64,000 bases of DNA from Earliella scabrosa (Eukaryota > Basidiomycota > Agaricomycetes > Polyporales > Polyporaceae): positions 2,728,001 to 2,792,000 of the forward strand of contig JABYQQ010000003.1 in the NCBI GenBank assembly GCA_022605405.1. The letters are read 5' to 3'. The first letter of the stretch is position 1. Every line of letters starts with the position of its first letter. The notes beneath the pieces are model-generated. The model was not told the DNA's origin and did no database searches. It worked only from the letters and a program-made list of their open reading frames with translations. Positions 11,551 through 22,847 of this stretch are shown in pieces. The translations under genes and the position numbers were made by a program.

Positions 11551-14500
11551 CTACACCTCTTTCGAAGGGCGGTCGACCGGCGAAGTCCCAGCGCTCCTCG
11601 GTTCAGGTACGCCAATGCCGTGGATGTGGTACTGCTCCCCAACAAGCTCCTTGGTAGCGACCATGAGCTTGTCCAGTCGCAAAACTATCCCGAACGCGGT
11701 GGTGACCCCGACCGAGAAGCACCTGGTGTCAAACCTTGTTGTCAGCCGGACGCCCATCTTGCGTGCAAACTCAACGATCACGTACAGATACTGTTCGTTC
11801 TCGAGCGTATCGATCGTCATGGTCCGCGGCAGACCATAGTCATCATCCGCCTCGTGACGGATTACGTTCAGACCATGCGTGTGCACCATGAACCTGTCAA
11901 GCAGCGGGCAAGGCGTGATCTGAGGAAGAGGGTTGCCCGTGCGTAGTGCGGTGGAGACCATGCCTGAGAAGGATCGAAGTATGAGCAGGCGTCGGCAAGA
12001 GACGGACACCGTCAGGAACTCGAACTTACTTATCACCGCCAGGACGTCGCCCTGGAAGTCCGCGTCCAAGAATCGCGTTCGTCGTAAAAACGCTCTGGAC
12101 CACGCCGGCTCAAGATGCTCCACAACAGACATGAGGTGAGACAACAGGTAAGCAATTTGCCTGCCGCAGAATTAGCGACCGACGTCAGCGCGGAAATAAG
12201 GTCTGACAGATAGGTACGTACAGCTGCAAGTCGAGGATCTTCTGATAGCGCTCGGACGGCCATCTCCCCCTAAGCGAGAACTGACCGCAGAAGGCTGTCA
12301 GTTAAGCGAAGCGCTGGCTTGGTCAAGAGTCTCGAACCTCGTATACGATATTTGCTTTCAGAATGAGAGATCTCTTCAGCTTCAGACGGATGGCGACAAG
12401 ACTCTGGACGATCTCCCCTCGCGTGAACTCTTGGTGTTCCCTCGTGTTTGCAAAGGATACGATCGAGCAGTACACTGCACCCAGCTCGGAGACTGTTGTA
12501 GACATCATCGTACGCTGATATCTTCGCAGAGTGGTTGATGGCGGCAAGAAAGAGAATATGCTAGCAAAGAGGGTCAGTCACAGTTACGAATGGGTCCTGA
12601 AGCGAAACTCACAATGCAGCCGTAACACCGCAGACGACAAGTACGAAGCGTCTCTACGGAATTCCCTGTCAGATCGGAATATCCCTGACCCATGAATACT
12701 GCACGTACCCAGGCAAGCTCCCAGCCGATGAACTTGAATGGCAGGATCGTATGCGTGTCTTGCCACGAGAAGCCGATGACCTATAGAGATACACCCACTC
12801 AGTAACTGGAATGACAGATCCACCCGCGAACATGAACGCACCAAAGCCACAGTCACAAAGAAGATGATGTTCGTCATCGGGGGTACCGGCCAGTACAAGC
12901 GCCCATAGAACAAGAACGGAGCGCTGACGCCGATGACCGCCGCCAGGCCGTACGGGCTCCCGTTCCCGGAACCTGTCGAGGTGTACCACAACGCTGTCCC
13001 GAGCAGCCCGCCCATGAAGGTGCTGAAGATCCGCGCGACAAGGCCGAAGGTCGTGTCGCCGCGGAAACGGGCGAGTGTCAGTTGGCCCATGAATCTGCGA
13101 AGGGGCGTTAGCTATGCAGATGCAGGCAGCGCGGCGCGGCGCGGCAAATGCTAACGCACATTCCCCAGACGAAGCGATGAGCTGCATGATGAGTTTCAAT
13201 ATGGAGAACTGGGGCGCAGAGAATGGAGAATGGAACTACGCACCATAGGCGAAAGCTGCCGTCTTCTTCAAGAAGCTCGGTATACAGAGGATCACTGTGA
13301 GCAGCCCAGCCTTGATAGCGAACAGCGCGTTTCCCCGACCGAGCGCAACGACCGCATCGTGCACCCAATGCGTCACCTGCTGGAACGCGTTTGAAGGGGG
13401 CAGAGCATCCGGATCTCGTCGACTGGTCGTCCCAAGGTCGTCTTCCCACTCGGATTCGATCCCCTGGATAATATCTGGATGGGAATGACATTCTCAGGTG
13501 TGACCATCTTGATGCATATCGCCGCGCGGAGATACTTACCGGGATCCTCGTCGTCGTCGCGCTCCATGTCTTTTGACACGGCCCACGGGCTCCAGTCGAG
13601 CATCTTCCGAAGCGGGATGCGAGGCCACCACAGCCGAGCCTTCTTCGATTCCTTCTCGAGCTTGATGATTTCGTCGAGCTAAGATGATGTTCATTAGACC
13701 ACTCATCATGAACACACTGGATGATACGCACAATCTCCGTGAGGATACTGGTGAACCGCATGAGGTGGTACTGATACATGTAGCAATGGAAGAGATAGCG
13801 ATGTGGTGGTGGGTCTTGATGTCCAGGTGCCGCGCGAACATGCTTCGGGTCGAACGCTGAGCGATACGGGTCAAGTACTCTGTGTCTAGAGAACCCCCAT
13901 CGATCAGCATGCTCTCTGTAACATTAAGAAAACAAATACCTCTTATCCTGCTTGAACCGCCTGAGGGTCTCCTTGACGTTAACACCAAGATCCTCCAGTT
14001 TCGCTAGGCGCTCCGCCCTCACCGCCTCCACTGTGGCACGCCTCGCAAAGCTGGCCCTCCTGACTTCCGCGAACCACCCCTGTACCCCCTTCAAGACGTC
14101 CTGCGTGCACTCCAGCAGCTCGTCACAAGACTCGTGCAGCAGCGCCACAAACTCCGCGGTGTAGTCCTCCCCGCGCGGATCGCTCAGCCTGTTCGCCTCG
14201 ATAGCGATGTACCGCTGCGACTCAAACACACCGACCGCGGTCTCCGAGGGCGACGCCGAGAGCGTCCGCCCGTGCGAGAGCCCGTGCGCGAGATTGAGCA
14301 GGGAGAAGTGGAGATGGTGGTCGTGGTGCGCTTCCTGGTGGTGGGAGAGCCGGTTGTGGAGGTAGCGCGAGAAGGTGCGATGCTGCCGCGAGTGCTCGAG
14401 AGCCTGCTTCTGCAGGTTCCGGCGCCGGCGCGCGAACTGCTCCGGATCCTCCTTGAGACCGTTCGGAGGGGACCTGGTGGGTAGGGGAGTCGAGGGACGT

Positions 14501-15964
14501 GTGCTCGATGGGGTGCCGCTGAGAGGTGTGGCTAACCGCGATGGTATCGGCGTGATCGGGAACTTCTCGCGGGTAGGCTCGATGAGGGAGAAGAAGAAGT
14601 TCATCCCGTTCGCCCGGGTGACGAGACGTCTGACGCATTGCTGGAAGTCGCCGATACGAGTTGGGGGGAATCGACCATACAGGATGTCTTGCTTGAGTAG
14701 CCGTGAGGTCGCACCAGCCTGACCAAGCCCGCCCTCCGACTTGGCAAGCGTACTGTTGACGCCCTTGACGGCCTCTTGAAACTTCTCTGTGGAGGGGTGG
14801 ATGTCCAGGACCTCACGATGTCGAACGAGGAAGTCGTTGAGTGGATCCAGTACGTCGTATAGTGTGTGAGTGTACTGCGCGGTCACCGTACACGGGAAGA
14901 TGATCGCAGAGAAGAATATGCAGAGGGCGCAGTGGAAGGCCAGAGGGATGGCTATCACCTGTCCGAGGAGGTAGAATGGGTACGGGTAGAGGACGGCAGT
15001 GGTCATAGTAATGTCGATGCAGATGCAGGCGAAAATGGTTGCGAAGAGGTAAGGCCCTGGACCCAATCTTGCCTTGATATACAAGAAGAAAGCGCTGCCA
15101 CCGAAGACAAACACTGCGAGGATGACTGAAGGGCCGGCTTCCACATATTGAGCGGATTGAACAGCGTCTATGCTAGGCTGATAGTCAACGTTGACCCTCG
15201 TTAGGTTGGCAAGGAAAATCCCTAAGCAGGACCATCTGTATAATGCAGACATCAGTAGTTGTGTACAACGAGAAGTTTCGAACACCTACGCCCAGGCGGT
15301 GATCACCATGGTCAGGAATATGATCTCCCGTTCAAGAACGGCCAGGAAGGGATCATATGGTGCGTCCAAGAAGGATGCTAAGACAACTGAGCAGGAGCTA
15401 CGCGCATACATTCAACTTCCGACTCACATACGAGAATGAGGAAACTGCCCTTCATCACAAAGTTAGTATACAGCCTGCAACACCCACGCCATATATGCTT
15501 CGACGACTCACTTGACCCATAAGATCCGCAGTGCGCGGTATGATCATGAGCAGCGCAGAAACCCAACAAACGACCGCACACCGAATGACCGGCTTCAACT
15601 TCGACCAGGTGAAGTTGGCGGGGATCCACGCGACGTCGACGGGTAGGAGCTTCGCAACGCGAACGTACCAAGGTTGCTCCTTAGACTTATCGCGAGCCTT
15701 CTCTGCGTCGTGGCCCACATGCACGGCGATGTCGGGAATGCGTACGCGCCTTGGTGTGCGAGGGCTATGGTCGGACTCCTCATCTCCCAGACGGGGATCG
15801 AAACGGTGCCCCGCGTTGACTATATGCGTGCCCTCATCGTCGCAATCGTTCGGGTGCTCACCGAGGCTGTTGCGTTCGTGTTCGCGAGAGCCACGGCTAC
15901 GATATGACTCCTCATCCCCGACGCGAGGGTCGAACCTCAGGCTCTGAGGGTTGTTGTCGGCCAT
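11551..15964 (-). CDS. ArAE/FUSC-type putative membrane transporter, 1208 aa, 15 exons
   Basis: Exons: 15964-15512, 15449-15428, 15377-15290, 15235-13940, 13915-13732, 13678-13540, 13474-13244, 13181-13160, 13094-12842, 12780-12709, 12653-12613, 12560-12338, 12280-12222, 12160-12030, 11963-11551, summing to 1209 codons. A first membrane block (VIRCAVVCWVSALLMIIP, then AWAWSCLGIFLANLTRV, VILAVFVFGGSAFFLYI, FFSAIIFP) is followed by a long charged, His-rich cytoplasmic middle and a second membrane block (GNALFAIKAGLLTVILCI, LAAVIGVSAPFLFYG, RRFVLVVCGVTAAF) ending in a soluble domain. This matches the fungal putative ER transporter N-terminal 6TM, FUSC-like and ArAE_2 arrangement, which includes yeast Bre4-like proteins. 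Substrate unknown. The N-terminus holds two copies of RFDPR[VL]GDEES. Exons 2 and 8 are each 22 nt. The gene is divergent from LSM6. Confidence 0.85.
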
Positions 15965-16231
15965 ACGCGTTCGCCTGGTGGTCGCTCGTCGTCGCAGCCG
16001 TTCTTCAGCTCACCTACGCCGTTGCGGTGGTCGTCGTGGGGTCTCAAGGAGGAGAGTTGCGAAAATGCAAATCGTCATAGGTGGTCGAAGAAGACAGAGT
16101 TCGAATGCGGGATGAAGCCGCCCAGAAGCCGCCACTTCCCGCGGATGCCGCGTGGGCCGAAGCTTGGCGCCAGCGCGCTCCTCGCGCTCCTCGTCTTGAA
16201 CGACGACGAACGGTCTCTGAACGGTGTCGAC
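15965..16231. promoter_or_regulatory. Shared divergent promoter, transporter / LSM6
   Basis: Only 267 bases separate the start codons of the minus-strand transporter and plus-strand LSM6, so both promoters must lie here or overlap. A plus-strand frame stays open through it into LSM6, but its upstream codons lack family similarity. I saw no clear TATA box. Confidence 0.5.
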
Positions 16232-16748
16232 ATGGAGGGCTCAACACCACCACCTCCGACGGCCCCAGCACCCATCGAACCGCCTGTGCCGTACAACACG
16301 ACCTCTGGCTCGCCCACAGACTTCCTCAAGGGCGTCGTCGGCAAACGCGTCGTCGTCCGACTCACTTCCGGTGTGGATTATCGAGGTGAGTCGCCAGGGC
16401 TATTCTTATGGTCGTTATTCTTGTGCTCGGCCGAGTTGAGAGGTATCGGCCGAGGCTGGATGACTAGGTGAAAGTGGGGATATTGCGGTCAAGTTCGGAC
16501 GAGTCTCGACGTCGTGCCGGGACACTCAACATTCTCTGTTACCCAGGGATTCTGTCGTGTCTGGACGGCTACATGAACATTGCGCTCGAGCAGACGGAGG
16601 AGCATGTGAATGGCAGAGTCACGAATCGCTACGGCGACGCGTTCATCCGTGGAAACAATGGTGAGTACATTCGCCCTGTCTGGCCGTGGATTGTCATTAA
16701 TGATGTTATCTCCCAGTACTCTATATCTCCGCTGCAGAACCATTGTAA
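16232..16748 (+). CDS. LSM6: U6 snRNA-associated Sm-like protein LSm6, 99 aa
   Basis: Exons 16232-16385, 16547-16660 and 16717-16748 give 100 codons. The Sm1 part (DFLKGVVGKRVVVRLTSGVD, then LSCLDGYMNIALEQTEEHVN) and Sm2 part (YGDAFIRGNNVLYISA) are almost textbook LSm6. LSm6 sits in the LSm2-8 ring that binds the U6 snRNA 3' end for nuclear splicing, and in the LSm1-7 ring for cytoplasmic mRNA decay. The start was set at the ATG before a Pro-rich leader (MEGSTPPPPTAPAPIEPPVP); this extends the protein by some 20 residues compared with the core fold. Introns are 161 and 56 bases; the first lies inside Sm1. The gene is divergent from the ArAE-type transporter. Confidence 0.95.
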
Positions 16749-17745
16749 CATCGCTTGTCTTTCCATCCCAATGCTATCAGCGGCCTACGAAGGTCATGTC
16801 CACGTGTAAACCGACCTGCCCAGCACCTCTGGGGGGTAGCCTGACGCAGCTACAAGCGAGATGTACCTATGTGGGACACGAGGAGATGACATGGTAAGTC
16901 CATCTGTGCGCCCTACTTCCAGCGACAGGCAGTGACTGCCTCCCGGACAGGATCCTACCGCGTATCCTGCTTCGTCGAATGACTTCGCGTCGCAGTCGGA
17001 TTCTATCTCCGCTCACCCCAGACATAGACATCTTCGTCTGACGTACTCGTCCGCTAGCACCATATGCAGGGACGATCCTCCGAAGACTGGATGTTTATGC
17101 TTACGCCGACTCCAGCGGCGTGTACGCTGGAAGGGTTGGGAGTAGCTCTGTACCGGGATCTCGAGGACAGAGATGTTCCACGGATATGTATGTTTCGTCT
17201 ACAATCTCGACGCTTTCACTTTTGTCTCTTGCAGGGTGCACTCCGTCTTTCACCACCTATTCTTGATTTTGCTGCGTGCGGTGCGCACGCACCCAGTCCG
17301 ACACCACCTTCAACGACACGCCGTTGAGGTGTGGACGATGACACTCACAGCATTTCATCGTCTTCCATCCTGTGGAAGATGCGTTGCATTAAACCCAAAT
17401 ATCACTCTTGACGTCGAACGCCGTTCTCGAGGTTAGGGCGTGAACCTTGTATCGGCCACCCGCTTTCCTCACTCTTCAGACTGCTATAAATGGGTTGAGC
17501 TTCAAGCTTCCTCGTCAACCTGTCCTCTTCTTTTACAAGCTCCGTATCTCAGAAGCCCAACTGCGTTCGCGAGCCTTGACATCTTGGACATCGCATACAT
17601 CGCCTCCATGCCTCCAGCACTGTCTGCATTGTCCACACCGTGCACCTGTGGCGCGCAGCTCTCACGGACCCTGATTCCGAGCGCAATAAAGGTCGGCCGG
17701 TATCCGTTCCCTATTCTGTAGATATCCCTGCTTAGCGTCATACCC
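16749..17745. other. Intergenic, about 1 kb, nothing identified
   Basis: This lies downstream of LSM6 and upstream of the 17746 gene, both on the plus strand. Short frames such as 17064-17327 lack splice or family support. The promoter of the 17746 gene should be at the right edge. Confidence 0.4.
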
Positions 17746-19549
17746 ATGGCTTCCCTGGTCAGTATGATGTACCGTTTCCGTTGACGCCCTCGCTGACACA
17801 ATCTGCAGAATCCTCGTGCAGCAGCCTTGCTCCTTGGCATGCTCCTTGCTCAGCAGGAGGCCGAAGAAGAAGAAGAAGAGTCCACCCCATCCGGCGAAGA
17901 GCAGGGCGAGAAGGCGGCTGCCCCTCCTCCGCCAATGCCGGTCCCTCTAGTCATGCCTCAGCCCAACCATCCAGCTGCAGGCCATGGATCAGTGAGTTGT
18001 TCGTATCCTTAAGACTGGTGGTTCATCGAGGTGACCGGTTACACATAGCCCTTCGCTTCTGGACCGGCTGCCGGTCCCTCCATGCCTCAACCTCAGGTGC
18101 AGGTGCATCAATGCATACATCTCCGAGATCGGTATGGTCGCTAACAAGCTCTGTAATACAGCCTCACACATCCGCGAACCCAGTTCCGCCAATGCCTCAG
18201 GCTCCGGTACGCGTCCTTGATTTAGCACGCCCACAGACGTTGACTCCCCTGCAGACTGCTGAAGCGAAGACCCCTTCCCGTCCACCCAGCCCGACCGATG
18301 TGGATGTGGCGACGACGAGTCTCGCCTGGAAGCTCTTCACGTTGCCCCTCTACACTCGCATCGCCCAGGCATTGTACGGTGGCGACAAGACACTCCCGCC
18401 CCAAACCTCCGGGGTTGTGGGGTTCCTCAAGCTCGACGGCTACGGTGCGCGCAACACGACGGACAACATGTGCTGCCTCATCGACTTCCTCCGCGAACAC
18501 AGCTGGGACGACCAGCTCGTGACCACCTATATCGACACAATGCGAGGCAAGCCGCACTGGCCTCCGAAGCTCGCTGACGCGGTGAGAACCGTCCCGTTGA
18601 ACACTATCGGCCAGTACGAACGCTCATGAACATCGACAGCTCCCCGCAGCACATGCCAAATACGTCTGGAGCATGGTGGAAGGACTGCTCGGCATCTACG
18701 TCTACCAGGATTACCTTCCCCCTTCGTCGCCCTCAACCTTTCACGGTATAGTGACGCGGATATTCCCGGAGCTGCCATCGACCATACCCAGTCGCTTCTT
18801 CCGCGTCCCGAAGCGCGTCGTCAAGCCACTCCGCTTCTCTTTCACAGTCCGGGACCTCATTGGGGAAGGCTTCATGATCGAGCCGACGATCAACATGGTG
18901 GACCACCTGAAGCTAACGGGCGACATCGTCAAGGTCTTCGTCCTCGACTCTGACACGGTCAAGTTCGTCATGGGCTACCACAAGAACCAAGCTGCGCAGT
19001 GAGTACTCGAGTCCCACGCAATCTGCATGATCATCGCTCACCGGTACTCGTGAACGTCTGCAGAGCGGTCGGAATGTCGAACCTCGGGAACGAGATCCTA
19101 CAATCCTACGGGGTGCTCACGCGCGACGAGTTCCAAGAAACTTTCAAGCTGCCCATCCAGCTCGGGATGTTCAAGATCGACCCCGAGAGCCCGTCTCGCA
19201 CGGGGTTCCACGACCTCACCGTCATCCCCGGCATAATCCGCCTCTTCCAGAACAACCCCGAGTTCGATCCCGAGCCGCACGTACGTCCTCTCTCCGACCA
19301 AAACCCAATGTTGGCCTTGCGCGCCTAATGCGGTTGCGGTTGCGGTTGCAGCTCCTCGCCAACCGTGCGTACACCATCGAGCAGGAGCTGCGCTCCAGAA
19401 GGCACTGGTACAAGCGACTGCGGCGCGACATCCAGAAGCGCAAGAAGGAGGAGCCGTGGATGTTCTGGGGCGCCGTCCTCGCAGTGTTCTTCGGCATCTG
19501 CACTGTGATCCAGACCGTGACCTCTGTGTGGTCGCTCGCTCGGTCCTGA
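17746..19549 (+). CDS. Hypothetical protein with C-terminal membrane anchor, 462 aa, eight exons
   Basis: Exons 17746-17757, 17809-17991, 18049-18096, 18162-18206, 18255-18581, 18640-18998, 19064-19280 and 19352-19549 sum to 463 codons. The N-terminal third is low complexity: an acidic run (EAEEEEEE) then repeated Pro/Met/Gln units (PPPPMPVP, PSMPQPQ, PVPPMPQAP), each short Pro-rich unit on its own exon. The remainder is a compact conserved-looking domain (LAWKLFTLPLYTRIAQALYG, NLGNEILQSYGVLTRDEF). It ends with basic residues (RSRRHWYKRLRRDIQKRKK) before one strong membrane segment (MFWGAVLAVFFGICTVIQTV) close to the C-terminus. That layout suggests a tail-anchored or C-terminally tethered protein. 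I do not recognise the family; it is not Pex14, which the Pro-rich region first suggested. The first exon codes for only four residues (MASL). Confidence 0.7.
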
Positions 19550-20208
19550 GGACTGATGGCCGAGCGCTGAGCTGCCGCCTGATTTCGCTATTTTCGAGCT
19601 GTTGCGTGGGGCATTGTCGCTCTGAAGCACTGGTTGCTGTCGGGCCAGGGACATATCGTGCAACTCGTGCGCCGGCTCCGCACGGAGTGTATGGGACCTA
19701 GCTGTCATGACGTACCGCTCGCGATGTCTCCATATGTTCATACCTGCGTCTCCGTTCATGGATCACGTCGAGATCGGGTTCTTTGGTCACGATGCGCGGA
19801 GATTCTATCCGAGTCCACAGGTACCATCCATGAAGACCGTATGGAGGACTACGGAAGAACCATAACAAGCAGCCTGGATCGGTCGTAGGCACAGCATATG
19901 ATGTTGCAAGATGACACTGCCGCCATGGTGTGTTCTATTCTTATGCTGGGTCGGCATTTAGACTGAAGCTTCGCCATTCTTATAGCATGTGGATAGTCAC
20001 AAGGACAAGCGGCCTTCGTGTCCGGTTGAGAACAAGCCGTCTCCATCATCCCGCGCTCGTCGTATTGAATTGCATTCTCCTCGCCGCTTCGGCTGACGGT
20101 GTCCGTGCCGCTCTCAACCGGCGGATGGCGGTGCCACTGCTGTCCAGTCGCACCAACGTGCAACTGCGGTTAATGTCCATCGTATACGAAGGTCAGCGGG
20201 TGAGACGG
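19550..20208. other. Intergenic, promoter side of the secreted 10-Cys gene
   Basis: No coding exon is supported here. Composition is mixed with no evident repeat. The TATA box of the next gene follows directly. Confidence 0.4.
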
Positions 20209-20214
20209 TATAAG
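20209..20214 (+). promoter_or_regulatory. TATA box of secreted 10-Cys gene A
   Basis: TATAAG, 93 bases upstream of the ATG at 20302. The paralogue at 56877-57678 has the same TATAAGT at a similar distance, which supports its being functional. Confidence 0.6.
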
Positions 20215-20301
20215 TACGGGCAAACTCAGCTACAACCGAACTTTGTCGTTCTGCTCTCTCCTGTTGATTACCCTTAACCCAGCAGTTCCACACCGTCCAG
20301 T

Positions 20302-21151
20302 ATGCAGGTGTTCTCTCTACTACCACTCCTCGCTTCCGTACTCGCTGCATCAGGCGCCTCAGCCGTCGCACTGATCGGTTCTAGCTCAACGGCGGCGTGC
20401 GCGAAGGAGACCATCGCGTATGAGACGTTCATCGGCGAGGGCAACGACGTCAAGGTGCAATATTCGCATTGCGACGACGCGCCCCGCTTTGCCTCCGACG
20501 GGAAGGTTGTGGGGTTCGACAAGCGCCAGTCCAACAGCACGAACGTCTGTGGCGCACCATGTAAGAGGAGGCTGATCCCTACGCTTCTCTGGAGGTTTCC
20601 CTTCTGACATCGTGCTCGTAGGCAACACGTTCTGCTTCGCACCCTCGGGTGGAGGCCCGAACGAAGACGACTGCAGGATTATCGCTGATGCACTGCTGTA
20701 CGACAGCCAGAACACGGGCGCGCTCTTCAACATCACTGCTACCGGAGTACGTCGCCGTGCATAGTTACGATGTTAATTCACTCGCTGAACCTCCGTGCTT
20801 CTGTATCAGACTGCCACGGACAAGATCACTATGCAGTACAAGTCGTGCCTCACGTACTTCCTCAACCAGGACTTCAGCACGCTCGTGTACTGCCGCACCG
20901 AATGGGTGGGTCTCTAGTTAATTCCACGGAAGCCATGCTGTCCTGTCGGTGTGCTCAATGCTCATTTCTGTCGTGTACAGTCGAGCCTCGTCAACTGGCT
21001 CGCGTCGGACTGCAATGCCGCCAACAATGCTCACGGTGGTCTCTGTGTCGCGAACGACCAGAGGTGGTACATCCAGTACGTTATCCCGTTTCTTCTCCTG
21101 CACAGGATTCCGTTCTGAGTGTTGCGCAGGGTTCAGAACTCGTCAGATTGA
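20302..21151 (+). CDS. Small secreted 10-cysteine protein, copy A, 198 aa
   Basis: Exons 20302-20560, 20622-20746, 20810-20905, 20981-21075 and 21130-21151 sum to 199 codons. A clear signal peptide (MQVFSLLPLLASVLAASGASA) indicates secretion. A dibasic KR site (GFDKRQ) some 55 residues later looks like a Kex2-type cleavage point, separating an N-terminal part with HCDDAP from a Cys-rich part. Ten cysteines follow the signal peptide, all matched in copy B (56877-57678), which also has the same five-exon plan with exons 2, 3 and 5 of identical length (125, 96 and 22 nt). I recognise no described family. Possible roles include effector, wall or surface protein; none is shown by the sequence. A TATA box lies 93 bases upstream. 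Confidence 0.85.
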
Positions 21152-21263
21152 ATGTCGGTGGCGATGTTGCAGACTAATTGGACGAGACTCTGGCATCCTG
21201 GACTATCCTACAATACATCTGGATATTCACATCTTCCGTCTCTTCTCAGATGCAACGTAAACG

Positions 21264-22468
21264 TCAAGGTAACATGGCAAAGACTTTCTTCACCCCCTCT
21301 ATTTCATCATCATAGTCCGGACCCAAGAGCCGATGGAACGCGATCGCCATGCCATGCTTGTCTTTGATGTCAGTGAAGCTGTTCTGAAACTGGGCCATCC
21401 AGACCGCCTCGATAGCAAAGCAGCCGCCGAGGAGCATTCGCTGCAAGCCGTTCATGGGCAAGTACAGCATCCGTCGGCCACTGCGGCGCGCGAGCATGCT
21501 CAGCGGAACCGAGGCGAGCAGCGCAATCAATGTCGCCATAGTGTAATCCTCCGTCTGTAGTAGCGATGCAGAATGAGCGAGAGATGTAGTAAAGTCAGGT
21601 TGACTAATTTACCCTCTTGGAGTTCTGAACAGCCAACTGGGATATGCAGGCGTTCAAGTCCGACGGATATTGAGGTTGCCACGTTGGGTCGACGTCGCGA
21701 TTTCGCGAGTACAACAGAGTTGCCCACCCATCCCATTCGGCGGGATCATACCACAGGCGTAGACTCCACCACTTCAACTTCTCAAGAAGGCCACCCGAGT
21801 AATATACCTCTACCGGCCGGGGTCATCAGCAATCCGTGATAGTACTTAGATCGAAATGGTACAGTATGTTATGTGACAAAGATGTCAGCACAAGGGACAT
21901 GTATACTCACCTTCTCGTATCCTGCGGAACGGTGACTCTACGCCCATTGGCGGCCTACTCTCCCTCCATAACTGTAGCGTTTTCTGGGGTGGAGATACTG
22001 TGGCGAACGCGATGATGGCGAGATCGTCATCCTCGTACATACGCTTGGTTGCGTATAGAGACCGCATCGCGATCTCCATCCCACCTCCAAGGAGGAGATA
22101 TACTCCGGCGAGCCGGAGTGGAGTGAAAGGTGGCCATTTGCGAGGTATGTAACGCCTGTATAGTCGGTGTGCAGTGTACCCAAGAGCGGCGACCGGGATT
22201 GGGAAATGTCTGCACAGCTGCGTGAGGAAGGTCAGAACGAGATAGTATCGTACCATGACGATGTTCTGGAGAGACATACCTCGAGGATCACTGGTTTCCA
22301 ATCAACTTGCTCGCTGAGGCCCACCCGCTCAGCGGCTTGCGGAGTGTTGAAGTCATGTTGGGGTGCCGAATCGATACTGATGTACTCTAGGACGGCCATC
22401 AGGCTAAGCGAAGGCAGGTAGTTAGGTGGCGCACCTGGAGACTTGGAGGCATTAGATCGCGAACTCAT
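21264..22468 (-). CDS. Hypothetical membrane protein, 327 aa, four exons
   Basis: Exons 22468-22280, 22217-21911, 21809-21613 and 21554-21264 sum to 328 codons with consistent phases. The protein has several apolar stretches (FPIPVAALGYTAHRLY, LRLAGVYLLLGGGMEIAM, LAIIAFATVSPP, MATLIALLASVPLSML, MLLGGCFAIEAVW) separated by basic and aromatic stretches such as LLEKLKWWSLRLWYDPAEW, so an integral membrane protein is likely. I considered fungal wax-synthase (MBOAT) proteins because of the general pattern, but the expected motifs are missing. It may be membrane-bound and lineage-specific. It lies tail-to-tail with the 10-Cys gene A (112 bases apart) and downstream of the amidase on the same strand. 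The exon 3 acceptor is the least certain junction. Confidence 0.55.
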
Positions 22469-22847
22469 GCTACTTAGTGGTAGACGCAATGGCCGGGTGT
22501 GGCGTGAGGCAGGGATCCGGGATCTTAACTCTTGTTGAAGCTCGCTAGAACCAAGCCGGGTAGCCTCGTCAGAGCGGCAGGCCTCGAAGTCGCTAAAGCT
22601 ACCGCCAGGACAAGACTTCCTTCACGTGTCCGGATCGGTGCTCCGGTGAACCTTGAAGCTTGAGGCTGAAAACTAGTCACAATACAGCAAGAGAAGAATA
22701 CCCGCCCGTCAGCGACAGGATCCTTGAGAGGAGCGACTTCTACCACCAATGTCGTGGAAAGGGGAACTTCAAGGATCAAACGTATTAGATGCTCGGTGCT
22801 GTATGTACGATAATAGTCACTACCTGGTATGTACGATCATACGATAC
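22469..22847. other. Short intergenic stretch, nothing identified
   Basis: Between the amidase stop and the next minus-strand gene. It must carry that gene's promoter; no coding signal was found in it. Confidence 0.4.

Noticed and set aside
17809..18206. Call of Pex14 for the Pro-rich N-terminus
   Set aside because: The membrane segment is at the C-terminus and the Pex14 N-terminal fold is not seen.
21264..22468. Call of wax synthase (MBOAT) for the unknown membrane protein
   Set aside because: Outline is similar, but the expected His-containing catalytic motif and RGVGW-type segment are not present.
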